Source: an uncultured Beijerinckiaceae bacterium
Lineage (GTDB): Bacteria; Pseudomonadota; Alphaproteobacteria; Rhizobiales; Beijerinckiaceae
Assembly (NCBI GenBank): GCA_937863205.1
Contig: CALMGA010000384.1
Span: forward strand, 1 to 8,939
Length of the DNA: 8,939 bases
Direction: 5' to 3'
Shown: in pieces, positions 1 to 6,430 of the stretch
Numbering within the stretch: the stretch's first letter is position 1
Layout: each line of letters opens with the position of its first letter
Notes under the pieces: generated by a model
What the model was told of the DNA's origin: nothing
Databases searched by the model: none
What the model saw: only the letters and a program-made list of their open reading frames with translations
Made by a program: the position numbers and the translations under genes

Positions 1-521
1 CGCTGATCCTGATGACGCCGAAGTCGCTGCTGCGCCACAAGCGGGCGGTGTCGAGCCTCGACGCCTTCGCCGCCGGCACCAGCTTCCACCGGCTGCTCCG
101 CGATGGGGCGGAGATAGCCGGCGAGCACAAGGTTCAGCTCGTCGCCGACGATCGCATCCGCCGCGTCGTGCTGTGCACGGGCAAGGTGTACTACGACCTT
201 TTCGAGGAGCGCGAACGCCGCGAGATCGACGACGTCTACCTCCTGCGCGTCGAACAGATCTACCCCATGCCGCTGAAGGCGCTGGTCAACGAGCTGCAGC
301 GCTTCGGCAACGCCCAGGTCGCCTGGGTGCAGGAGGAGCCCAAGAACATGGGCGCCTGGACCTTCATCGACCCTTACCTCGAATGGGTGCTGGGCCAGGT
401 GAACTACGGCCAGACCCGTCCGCGCTACATCGGCCGGCCGGCGGCGGCGGCGACCGCCACGGGGCTGATGTCCAAGCATCTCGCCCAGATGCAGGCCTTC
501 ACCGACGAAGCCTTCGCTTGA
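1..521 (+). CDS. sucA: 2-oxoglutarate dehydrogenase E1 component, C-terminal part (5' end outside window)
   Basis: This is the end of the thiamine-diphosphate E1 subunit that decarboxylates 2-oxoglutarate and passes the succinyl group to the lipoyl arm of E2 in the TCA cycle. The frame is already open at base 3 and reads LILMTPKSLLRHKRAVS, an internal E1 motif, so the methionine at base 12 is not the start. About 172 residues are present, out of a usual ~930-1000. They cover the C-terminal transketolase-like domain, with RVEQIYPMP, WVQEEPKNMGAW and a YIGRP...ATATG tail typical of SucA. The ending LMSKHLAQMQAFTDEAF is also the family's normal C-terminus, and the frame stops at TGA 519-521. sucB follows after 45 bases in the same direction, as expected for a suc operon. 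Identification is by family motifs and is secure. Nothing can be said about the thiamine-binding half, which lies outside. Confidence 0.96.
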   Translation, partial: LILMTPKSLLRHKRAVSSLDAFAAGTSFHRLLRDGAEIAGEHKVQLVADDRIRRVVLCTGKVYYDLFEERERREIDDVYLLRVEQIYPMPLKALVNELQRFGNAQVAWVQEEPKNMGAWTFIDPYLEWVLGQVNYGQTRPRYIGRPAAAATATGLMSKHLAQMQAFTDEAFA

Positions 522-536
522 GATTGCTGCGAGAAA

Positions 537-566
537 GGGAGGGCCGCCGCGGCGGTTCACATCGAG
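537..566 (+). promoter_or_regulatory. Distant Shine-Dalgarno and 12-base palindrome ahead of sucB
   Basis: The best ribosome-binding match before sucB is GGGAGGG at 537-543, but it lies 23 bases before the ATG at 567, too far for a normal contact. Between them, 544-555 is a perfect 12-base palindrome (ccgccgcggcgg). If this folded in the mRNA it would shorten the effective spacing to about 11 bases. The only purine run nearer the start is GAG at 564-566. The ATG itself is well supported by the canonical E2 N-terminus that follows. The role of the fold is inference. Confidence 0.4.
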
Positions 567-1922
567 ATGAGCACTGAGATCCGCGTCCCGACTCTGGGCG
601 AAAGCGTGAGCGAGGCGACGATCGGGCGCTGGTTCAAGAAGGCCGGCGACACGGTGGCCGCCGACGAGCCGCTGTGCGAGCTGGAAACCGACAAGGTGAC
701 GCTGGAGGTGAACGCGCCGGCCGCCGGCGTGCTGGCCGAGATCACGGCGAAGGACGGCGACACGGTGGAGGCCGGCGGCCTGCTCGGGCAGATCAGCGAA
801 GGCGGCGCCAACGGCAAACCGGCGCAGGCCAAGACGGAAGGCAAGACCCAAAGCAAGACGGCCGAGGTGACGGAGGCGGCGCCCAAGCCGGCCGACACGG
901 CCAAGGCGGCGCCGGCCGCGTCCAGGGCCGCCGCGGCGGCGAACGGCGGCAACGGGATCGACGCCAAAGGGCCCAAGCCGATGCCGCCGGCTCCGGCCGC
1001 CGCCAAGATCGCCGCCGACCGCGGCATCGACCCCGGCGAGGTCGCGGGATCGGGTCGTCGCGGGCAGGTGATGAAGGGCGACGTGCTGGCCCATCAGCCG
1101 GTCGCCAAAGCTGAGGCGCCCAAGGTCGAAGCGCCCGAAGCGGAGGCTCCCAAGGCCGAGGCGCGCGCGCCCGAGCCGGCCGTGCGGGCGCCGGCTCCAC
1201 CGGCCGAGGGCATCGGCCAACCGGCTGGCGAAGAGCGCGTCAAGATGACGAAGCTGCGCCAAACCATCGCCCGGCGCCTCAAGGACGCGCAGAACACCGC
1301 CGCCATGCTGACGACCTTCAACGAGGTCGACATGAGCGAGGTGATGGCGCTGCGGACCAAGTACAAGGACGTCTTCGAGAAGAAGCACGGCGCCAAGCTC
1401 GGCTTCATGTCCTTCTTCGTGAAGGCCTGCGTGGGCGCGCTGAAGGACGTGCCGGCGGTGAACGCCGAGATCGACGGCACGGACCTCGTCCACAAGAACT
1501 ACTACCACCTCGGCATCGCGGTGGGCACCGACAAGGGCCTCGTGGTGCCGGTGGTGCGCGACTGCGACCGCCTCGGCCTCGCTGCGATCGAGAAGGCGAT
1601 CGCCGGGCTGGGCCGACAGGCCCGCGACGGCAAGCTCCGCATCGAGGACATGCAGGGGGGCACCTTCACCATCACCAACGGCGGCATCTACGGCTCGCTG
1701 ATGTCGACGCCGATCCTCAACGCGCCGCAAAGCGGCATCCTGGGCATGCACAAGATCCAGGAGCGGCCGGTGGCGGTGGCCGGCAAGGTCGAGATCCGCC
1801 CGATGATGTACCTCGCGCTGTCCTACGATCACCGCATCGTGGATGGGAAAGAGGCGGTGACCTTCCTGGTGCGGGTCAAGGAGGCGCTGGAAGATCCGGC
1901 GCGGCTGATCCTCGATCTATGA
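567..1922 (+). CDS. sucB: Dihydrolipoyllysine-residue succinyltransferase, E2 of 2-oxoglutarate dehydrogenase
   Basis: E2 core of the 2-oxoglutarate dehydrogenase complex: it carries the succinyl group on a lipoyl arm and transfers it to CoA, giving succinyl-CoA. The 451 residues show the full architecture. A lipoyl domain spans about 2-76, with the lipoylated lysine at K43 in ETDKV. An Ala/Pro/Lys linker follows. The E3/E1-binding domain lies near 140-178 ([32 protein letters not shown]). A second linker of AEAPK-like repeats runs about 181-218. The acyltransferase domain covers about 222-451, with catalytic H422 and D426 in [26 protein letters not shown] is the usual SucB N-terminus and fixes the start. 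The single lipoyl domain and the SucB-like N- and C-termini favour succinyl- over acetyltransferase, and the neighbouring sucA agrees. The stop TGA at 1920-1922 overlaps the ATG at 1919 of the next frame by four bases. The closing DPARLILDL is intact. Confidence 0.97.
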   Translation: MSTEIRVPTLGESVSEATIGRWFKKAGDTVAADEPLCELETDKVTLEVNAPAAGVLAEITAKDGDTVEAGGLLGQISEGGANGKPAQAKTEGKTQSKTAEVTEAAPKPADTAKAAPAASRAAAAANGGNGIDAKGPKPMPPAPAAAKIAADRGIDPGEVAGSGRRGQVMKGDVLAHQPVAKAEAPKVEAPEAEAPKAEARAPEPAVRAPAPPAEGIGQPAGEERVKMTKLRQTIARRLKDAQNTAAMLTTFNEVDMSEVMALRTKYKDVFEKKHGAKLGFMSFFVKACVGALKDVPAVNAEIDGTDLVHKNYYHLGIAVGTDKGLVVPVVRDCDRLGLAAIEKAIAGLGRQARDGKLRIEDMQGGTFTITNGGIYGSLMSTPILNAPQSGILGMHKIQERPVAVAGKVEIRPMMYLALSYDHRIVDGKEAVTFLVRVKEALEDPARLILDL

Positions 1923-2240
1923 TGATTCTAGCGGGCGCACTTGCGGCGGGGCTAGTCCTTTCGGCCGTAAGTGATTCAACTGCAGAATGTAAGTTTTACC
2001 TGCCCGATGAGGACGCTTGGCAGGAAGCGCCCTGCCCCGGCTTCGTATCGGCTTGGCTTGCGAATAAGCCGGGGGTCTTTTGCCGCCTTGAAGGAGGGCG
2101 AAGTCGGCTTTGCGGCTTCGGAACGATCGACATTCTACACCGCGCGAAGGCAGCCGGACGGATCCTGGTGCTTGCAAGATCATCCTGCCGAGACCGTTCC
2201 GTGCAGAAAAGACAACGGCGAGCCTATATTCAAACCCTGA
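1919..2240 (+). pseudogene. Small putative secreted protein, reading frame apparently broken by a +1 frameshift
   Basis: I do not recognise this gene. From the ATG at 1919, which overlaps the sucB stop as ATGA, the frame gives a hydrophobic signal-like start ([17 protein letters not shown]). A natural-looking segment follows, ECKFYLPDEDAWQEAPC up to WLANKPG. After about base 2072 that frame turns arginine-rich and runs on into lpd, whereas another frame becomes natural (KEGEVGFAASERSTFYTA to KDNGEPIFKP) and stops at TGA 2238-2240. Removing one base from the G5 run at 2071-2075 joins the two into one protein of about 106 residues, with four cysteines after the signal region. The mature part would sit in the periplasm or outside the cell. 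G+C over 1921-2280 is about 58%, clearly below sucB and lpd. The cause may be a real mutation, a sequence error or programmed frameshifting. An alternative is that only the GTG at 1971 or nothing is translated. Confidence is moderate that coding sequence is or was present. Confidence 0.45.
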
Positions 2241-2291
2241 TCGGTTTCTTCAGCCCCGTCCCTATCGCAGTCACCAATCGCACGAGATGTA

Positions 2292-3701
2292 ATGTCCTAC
2301 GACCTCATCGTCATCGGCACCGGGCCCGGCGGCTACGTTTGCGCGATCCGCGCGGCGCAGCTCGGGTTACATGTGGCGGTGGTCGAAAAACGCCCGACCT
2401 TCGGCGGCACCTGCCTCAACATCGGCTGCATCCCCTCCAAGGCGCTGCTCTACGCGTCCGAGAAGTTCGAGGAGGTCACCCACGACTTCCCCGCGCTCGG
2501 CATCAGCGTCGGCAAGCCGAAGCTCGACCTCAAGGCGATGATGAAGCACAAGGACGACACCGTCGGTTCCAACGTCAGCGGCGTGTCGTTCCTGTTCAAG
2601 AAGAACAAGGTCGAGACCTTTCATGGGCTCGGCTCCATCGTCGCGCCCGACAAGGTCGAGGTCATGGGTGACGACGGCGCGACGCAGGTGCTGGACACCA
2701 AGGCGATCTGCATCGCCACCGGTTCGGAAGTCCTGCGGCTGCCGGGCGTGGAGATCGATGATCGCGTCATCGTCTCGTCGGAGGGCGCGCTGTCGCTGCC
2801 GGCCGTGCCGAAGACCATGGTCATCGTCGGCGGCGGCTACATCGGGCTGGAGCTTGGCTCGGTGTGGAGCCGGCTCGGCTGCAAGGTGGAAGTGGTTGAG
2901 TTCCTCGACCGCATCCTGCCGGGCATGGACGGCGAAGTGTCCAAGCAATTCCAGCGCACCTTGGAGAAGCAGGGCATCACCTTCAAGCTCGGGCGCAAGG
3001 TGGTCGGCATCGAGAAGCACGAGAATGGCGCCACCGTCCGCTTCGAGCCCAAGAATGGATCGAAGGATGGCGGCGCCGTCGAGACGATCGAAACGAGCGT
3101 GGTGCTGGTGGCCATCGGCCGCAAGCCGAACACCGACGGGCTCAACCTGGAGGCCGTCGGCGTCGAGCTGGACCGCGGCCGCGTGGTGGTCGGCGAGAGT
3201 TTTGAGACCAACGTGCCCGGCATCTACGCCATCGGCGACGTGATCCGCGGCCCGATGCTCGCCCACAAGGCCGAGGACGAGGGCGTGGCTTTGGCCGAAA
3301 TGCTCGCCGGGCAGCACGGCCACGTCAACTACGGGGTGATCCCCGGCGTGGTCTACACCTCGCCCGAGGTGGCCGCCGTCGGCCGCACCGAGGAGGAGCT
3401 GAAGGCGGCCGGCATCACCTACAAAGTCGGCAAGTTCCCCTTCGCCGCCAACGGGCGGGCGCGGGCGATGCGGCACACCGAAGGCTTCGTCAAGGTGCTT
3501 GCCGACGCTGAGAGCGACCGGGTGCTGGGCGTCCACATCATCGGCCAGGGCGCCGGCGACCTGATCGCGGAAGCCGCCGTGCTGATGGAGTTCGGCGGCT
3601 CGTCGGAGGATCTGGCGCGTACCTGCCACGCCCATCCGACCCTGACGGAGGCGCTGAAGGAGGCGGCGATGGCGGTGGAGAAGCGCGCCATCCACATGTG
3701 A
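2292..3701 (+). CDS. lpd: Dihydrolipoyl dehydrogenase (E3)
   Basis: FAD-dependent disulfide oxidoreductase that reoxidises the dihydrolipoyl arm of E2 and reduces NAD+ to NADH; it is shared by 2-oxo acid dehydrogenase complexes in the cytoplasm. The 469-residue length is normal. Visible in order are: the FAD-binding GTGPGG near residues 9-14; the redox disulfide C41/C46 in [13 protein letters not shown]; the NAD-binding GGGYIG at 180-185; the second FAD motif AIGD with D316; and the C-terminal dimerisation domain with the active-site pair H448/E453 in HPTLTE. All key residues are present. The start at ATG 2292 gives the standard [14 protein letters not shown]; no strong ribosome-binding site is visible (only GAG at 2284-2286). 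It follows sucB after the small broken frame and is probably transcribed with sucAB, which is a common arrangement in alphaproteobacteria. An additional internal promoter cannot be excluded. Confidence 0.97.
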   Translation: MSYDLIVIGTGPGGYVCAIRAAQLGLHVAVVEKRPTFGGTCLNIGCIPSKALLYASEKFEEVTHDFPALGISVGKPKLDLKAMMKHKDDTVGSNVSGVSFLFKKNKVETFHGLGSIVAPDKVEVMGDDGATQVLDTKAICIATGSEVLRLPGVEIDDRVIVSSEGALSLPAVPKTMVIVGGGYIGLELGSVWSRLGCKVEVVEFLDRILPGMDGEVSKQFQRTLEKQGITFKLGRKVVGIEKHENGATVRFEPKNGSKDGGAVETIETSVVLVAIGRKPNTDGLNLEAVGVELDRGRVVVGESFETNVPGIYAIGDVIRGPMLAHKAEDEGVALAEMLAGQHGHVNYGVIPGVVYTSPEVAAVGRTEEELKAAGITYKVGKFPFAANGRARAMRHTEGFVKVLADAESDRVLGVHIIGQGAGDLIAEAAVLMEFGGSSEDLARTCHAHPTLTEALKEAAMAVEKRAIHM

Positions 3702-3911
3702 GGACCTCCGGTCGGCGGGGGCGCTCGATTATCCGCCCGGGATGGGAAAGCGGCCGTTGCGGCGTGTCAACCGCCATGCGCGCTTGCCTGCCCCTGTGAT
3801 TGAACTGGGCGCCCGAACCGGGCGACCGGTAAGTCTCATCGCGGTGGCTCCGACCACCGGGCTGCAGCGGCGTCGAGGTTCGGCCGAGCATTTCCGGTCC
3901 GTCCTATCGCG
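3702..3911. other. Non-coding spacer after lpd with two GC-rich hairpins
   Basis: No convincing gene lies here. Two compact hairpins are visible. CGCCCG (3810-3815) pairs with CGGGCG (3819-3824) across a 3-base loop. CGGTGG (3842-3847) pairs with CCACCG (3854-3859) across a 6-base loop. Neither is followed by a T run, so they are not standard intrinsic terminators, and both lie more than 100 bases after the lpd stop. Just after that stop there is only a weak GACC/GGTC stem at 3703-3713. A minus-strand frame stays open across much of the spacer, but nothing about its translation supports a protein. Confidence 0.5.
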
Positions 3912-4012
3912 CTGCCCTTAACATTTGTTATCCTGCGTAAGGATGACGTTAAAAGGATTGCTGCAACAATCGCTGGCTTTTGATCGATTGATCCTGCGCA
4001 TGAGGTGCGAGC
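3912..4012 (+). promoter_or_regulatory. AT-richer leader of the chemoreceptor gene with nested inverted repeats; likely promoter region
   Basis: The base composition drops sharply here, and a run of dyad symmetries sits just before the chemoreceptor gene. TTAAC (3918-3922) faces GTTAA (3948-3952). Inside it, ATCCT (3930-3934) faces AGGAT (3940-3944). Next, AAAAGGATTG (3951-3960) can pair with CAATC (3967-3971) plus CTTTT (3977-3981), with a 5-base bulge. A weak sigma70-like pair is TTGTTA (3925-3930) and GTTAAA (3948-3953) at 17-base spacing. The position supports a promoter or operator; the exact boxes are guesses. GAGGTG at 4002-4007 is the likely ribosome-binding site for the downstream gene. 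Confidence 0.35.
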
Positions 4013-4018
4013 TTGCCG

Positions 4019-6055
4019 ATGCGGCTATCGATTGGAACGAAATTTGGACTATCCACCGCGTTCTTCACCGCCGTCGTCATGCTCATCTGCGCAAACCTCG
4101 CATGCCGGCGTGTTCGAACAGGCGAGGAAGCGCGTGCAGCGGAAATAGCGACCGCAACAGCGTCCCACGTCGATGCCGCAGTCCGCATCGTGTTCGAAAG
4201 CGCCTTCGATGTCCTTGGCGCTGCTCACGACTCGTTGCTGTCGTTCAAGGACGCAGGGATCAACGATCCGCAAGTCTACGACGCCGTCGTGAAGCGGGTG
4301 ATCGACTCCGACCGGTTCGGTGCCTGGCTCGTTTGGGACGGCTCCGATGCGCCGCCGGGCAAGCGCGACGCCGAGGGTAGGCTGGCCTTCTATTGGCACC
4401 AGAACGGAATGGAGATGCTCCGCGACGCGGTCCCTCAGGAGATCCTCGCCAGTGATCTGTACCGGATCCCTCGAACGCGCAAATCCGCGTTCCTGCTCGA
4501 GCCGCATGTCATCGACGCGGAAAACAGCGATCCCACCTTGGTGACGTCCTTCTCGCAACCTCTCGAACACGAAGGAAGGGTCGTCGGCGCGTTGGCCGTT
4601 GACGTGAAGCTTGACGCGATCGCCAGCGCTCTTGGTGCGATCACGTTGCCGAAAGGTGCCTCCATCGCCGTGATCTCCGATGGTGGAGTCGTCGCAATGA
4701 CCAATGCTGCCGACGGGCAGATCGGCAGACCTGTCACGACACTCGGCCCAAATCTGTCGCGCCTTTTCGACATGGCCAAGAAAGGGGAAAAAGCGGACCT
4801 CCTGCCGATCCTGAACGGCAAGGAAAAGCTCCTCGCGTCCTGGAGCAGGATCCACTTCAACGGCGTGCAGAACCCCTGGTATCTCCTGCTGCAGTTGCCC
4901 GAGCGCTCGTTCACGACGACCGGGGACGGGCTGTTCCTGATCGCGCTTTTCGCAGCTGCCATGCTGGCGATCCTTTTGATCGTCCTGGCGGTGATGAACC
5001 TGATCGTCACCCGCCCGCTTCAAAACCTGTCCGCGATCATCACCGGACTGGGCACGGGACTTTTCGATTACAGCATTCCCGGACGCGAGCGGACCGACGA
5101 GGTCGGCGACATCGCGCGGGCTGTCGACCGCCTCCAGCAGAGCGGCCTCGACATAGCCCGATTGCACGAAGCGAACGGCGAGCGCGAGTATCAGCGGCAG
5201 CGCGGGCGACGTGAGGAGCTGGACAACATCTCCTCCCGCTTTTCTCGATCCATCGAGGCCATGGCGGCGATCCTTTCCGAGGTGGCGCACACCGTCGAGA
5301 CGCGATCGCGGGAAGTGTCCGGCGCGACAAGGATCTCCTTCGACCTGCTCGGAAAGGTGTCCGACGCCGCTTCGGCGGCACAGGCGAGCATGGCCTCCGC
5401 GGCACACGCAAGCTCCTCACTGGCCACCACCGTTGGCGCGATCGGCGCGGAGATAGGTGCCGGCCGCGTGGCTTCAGAGAAAGTGGAGCAGAGGGCGTCG
5501 TCGACCGACTCTTCCATCCGCGATCTCAAGAGGACGATCGCCTCGATCGACGAGGTCGCGACGCTCATCCGCGAGGTCGCCGGCAAGATCAACCTGATCG
5601 CGCTCAACGCCACGATCGAGGCGGCCAGGGCCGGCGAGGCGGGCCGCGGCTTCGCCGTGGTCGCCCAGGAAATCAAGAGCCTCGCGATGCAGACGTTCAA
5701 GGCCACGGAAGAGATCAGCTCGTTGATCACGGCCGTTCACGAAGCGTCCAACCTTGCCGAAACGGATGTCGCCGGAATGACGCAGGCATTCGACGAGATG
5801 CGCGCGATTTCGTCCGGCATCACGCGCGTCCTGGAGGTCCAGCTCGGGGCGACGGTCGAGATCGCCGACGTCGTGGGAGCTGCGACGCGGGGTACCGCCG
5901 GCGTCGCCATGGATGTGAGGCAACTCGTCCGGTCATCGCACCAGGTCTCGGAAGCAGCCGACATCATGCTTGTGCAATGCGGCGCGCTTTCGAAGGAGGT
6001 CCACGGCCTCAATGCCGAGGTCGGGACGTTCCTGGGATTCCTGCAAGCTGCGTGA
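4019..6055 (+). CDS. Methyl-accepting chemotaxis protein with dCache sensor domain
   Basis: Transmembrane chemoreceptor that senses a ligand outside the membrane and controls the CheA kinase through CheW. With the ATG at 4019 it has 678 residues. TM1 lies near 9-28. A periplasmic dCache-type domain covers about 35-295, with [37 protein letters not shown] and [13 protein letters not shown] typical of that fold. TM2 is near 304-329, and a HAMP domain begins around RPL (P333) and carries [10 protein letters not shown] long helical signalling domain follows, with the hairpin tip [26 protein letters not shown] from I524. The C-terminus (FLGFLQAA) lacks the NWETF-like CheR/CheB tether. The TTG at 4013 is an alternative start in the same frame and is better spaced (6 bases, against 12 for the ATG) from the GAGGT at 4002-4006. 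No other che gene is adjacent, so this is an orphan receptor. The ligand is unknown; dCache domains often bind amino acids or organic acids. Confidence 0.93.
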   Translation: MRLSIGTKFGLSTAFFTAVVMLICANLACRRVRTGEEARAAEIATATASHVDAAVRIVFESAFDVLGAAHDSLLSFKDAGINDPQVYDAVVKRVIDSDRFGAWLVWDGSDAPPGKRDAEGRLAFYWHQNGMEMLRDAVPQEILASDLYRIPRTRKSAFLLEPHVIDAENSDPTLVTSFSQPLEHEGRVVGALAVDVKLDAIASALGAITLPKGASIAVISDGGVVAMTNAADGQIGRPVTTLGPNLSRLFDMAKKGEKADLLPILNGKEKLLASWSRIHFNGVQNPWYLLLQLPERSFTTTGDGLFLIALFAAAMLAILLIVLAVMNLIVTRPLQNLSAIITGLGTGLFDYSIPGRERTDEVGDIARAVDRLQQSGLDIARLHEANGEREYQRQRGRREELDNISSRFSRSIEAMAAILSEVAHTVETRSREVSGATRISFDLLGKVSDAASAAQASMASAAHASSSLATTVGAIGAEIGAGRVASEKVEQRASSTDSSIRDLKRTIASIDEVATLIREVAGKINLIALNATIEAARAGEAGRGFAVVAQEIKSLAMQTFKATEEISSLITAVHEASNLAETDVAGMTQAFDEMRAISSGITRVLEVQLGATVEIADVVGAATRGTAGVAMDVRQLVRSSHQVSEAADIMLVQCGALSKEVHGLNAEVGTFLGFLQAA

Positions 6056-6066
6056 CCGTTCGAGCA

Positions 6067-6098
6067 GATCGACCGGCGCGAGTCTTCGGCGCTCGATC
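6067..6098 (+). terminator. Imperfect hairpin just after the chemoreceptor gene
   Basis: Twelve bases after the chemoreceptor stop, GATCGA (6067-6072) pairs with TCGATC (6093-6098), and inside it GCGC (6076-6079) with GCGC (6089-6092), leaving a 3-base bulge and a 9-base loop. The position suits a transcript end, but the following bases (aggttgcttcccc) are not a T run. It could equally be a 3'-end-protecting stem or chance pairing. Confidence 0.3.
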
Positions 6099-6140
6099 AG
6101 GTTGCTTCCCCGGATCAGATCACACGCTTGGCCGGACGTG

Positions 6141-6171
6141 CGGCATCCGGTAGCCAACACACCGAATGCCG
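6141..6171. repeat. Inverted repeat, 11-base arms with one mismatch
   Basis: CGGCATCCGGT (6141-6151) faces ACCGAATGCCG (6161-6171) across a 9-base spacer. The single mismatch (C6147 against A6165) would become a G-U pair in RNA made from the minus strand. A competing smaller hairpin, CCGGA (6132-6136) with TCCGG (6146-6150), uses the same left arm, so the two exclude each other. It lies ten bases before the larger four-arm element. Confidence 0.5.
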
Positions 6172-6180
6172 GGACTAAAC

Positions 6181-6290
6181 ACCTAAGCAGGTTTCGCAAA
6201 AGTGCCCCGCGGTTTTGCGATCAACACCTGCGGCCCATCAAAGAGCTAAGCGGGTGAAGCGTTGGCCTGCCAACGCGAACCTGCTTAGGT
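6181..6290. repeat. Four-way-junction (cloverleaf-like) inverted-repeat element, possible structured RNA or palindromic mobile repeat
   Basis: The outer arms ACCTAAGCAGGTT (6181-6193) and AACCTGCTTAGGT (6278-6290) are perfect 13-base complements. Three hairpins lie nested between them. Arm 1 is TCGCAAAA (6194-6201) with TTTTGCGA (6213-6220). Arm 2 is CACCTGC (6225-6231) with GCGGGTG (6250-6256), including one G-U pair if read as plus-strand RNA. Arm 3 is GCGTTGGC (6259-6266) with GCCAACGC (6269-6276). Unpaired linkers are only 0, 4, 2 and 1 bases, as in a designed four-way junction. It is not a tRNA: there is no GTTCRA T-loop, no 7-bp acceptor stem and no anticodon-arm geometry. No T run follows, and I see no target-site duplication. 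The pairing is seen directly; the function is unknown. It sits between the 3' ends of convergent genes, a usual place for palindromic genomic repeats. Confidence 0.6.
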
Positions 6291-6360
6291 CGTCTCCTTC
6301 TCGGGCGACGGCGACCTTGCCATGCTGATGAGCGGTCGCTGCCTCGCCGGAGGGCCGTGC
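6291..6360. other. Rest of the convergent spacer, no feature assigned
   Basis: This stretch lies between the four-arm element and the hairpins behind the transporter gene. It holds no gene or strong repeat that I can support. A minus-strand frame is open through it, but only as the tail of the long shadow frame of the transporter gene. Confidence 0.3.
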
Positions 6361-6430
6361 CGCCCTCGATAGGGCGATCACCAACCATGACGTCCTCGAT
6401 CCCCGCGTCGTCGCGACCGCGGGAAACGTC
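6361..6430 (-). terminator. Hairpin pair downstream of the MFS transporter gene
   Basis: On the minus strand, right behind the transporter stop (6429-6431), CCCGCG and CGCGGG (6402-6407 with 6418-6423, 10-base loop) form a stem, flanked by GACGT (6389-6393) with ACGTC (6426-6430), which overlaps the stop codon. Further on, CGCCCT (6361-6366) pairs with AGGGCG (6371-6376) across a 4-base loop. No T tract follows either, so an intrinsic terminator is uncertain. They may serve as 3'-end stabilising stems. Confidence 0.3.

Noticed and set aside
2110..2292. A 60-codon frame ending in TAATG at the lpd start.
   Set aside because: The stop-start overlap looks attractive, but the translation is basic and unstructured and overlaps the better frame ending at 2240.
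2367..3695. A 442-codon open frame antisense to lpd.
   Set aside because: It mirrors the lpd codons, is rich in His/Asp/Ala/Leu and has no recognisable domain; a shadow in GC-rich DNA.
3702..3891. Open minus-strand frame across the spacer after lpd.
   Set aside because: About 63 codons without a stop are expected at this GC content, and no motif or good start is present.
3925..3953. A confident sigma70 promoter for the chemoreceptor gene.
   Set aside because: TTGTTA and GTTAAA are correctly spaced but poor matches; kept only as a weak suggestion inside the leader entry.
4049..5407. A 452-codon open frame antisense to the chemoreceptor gene.
   Set aside because: Composition and lack of motifs mark it as a shadow of a clearly identified gene.
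6181..6290. tRNA, integron attC site or transposon with terminal repeats as explanations of the four-arm element.
   Set aside because: There is no T-loop, anticodon arm or 7-bp acceptor stem. The attC core consensus is not met, and no flanking target duplication or transposase is visible.
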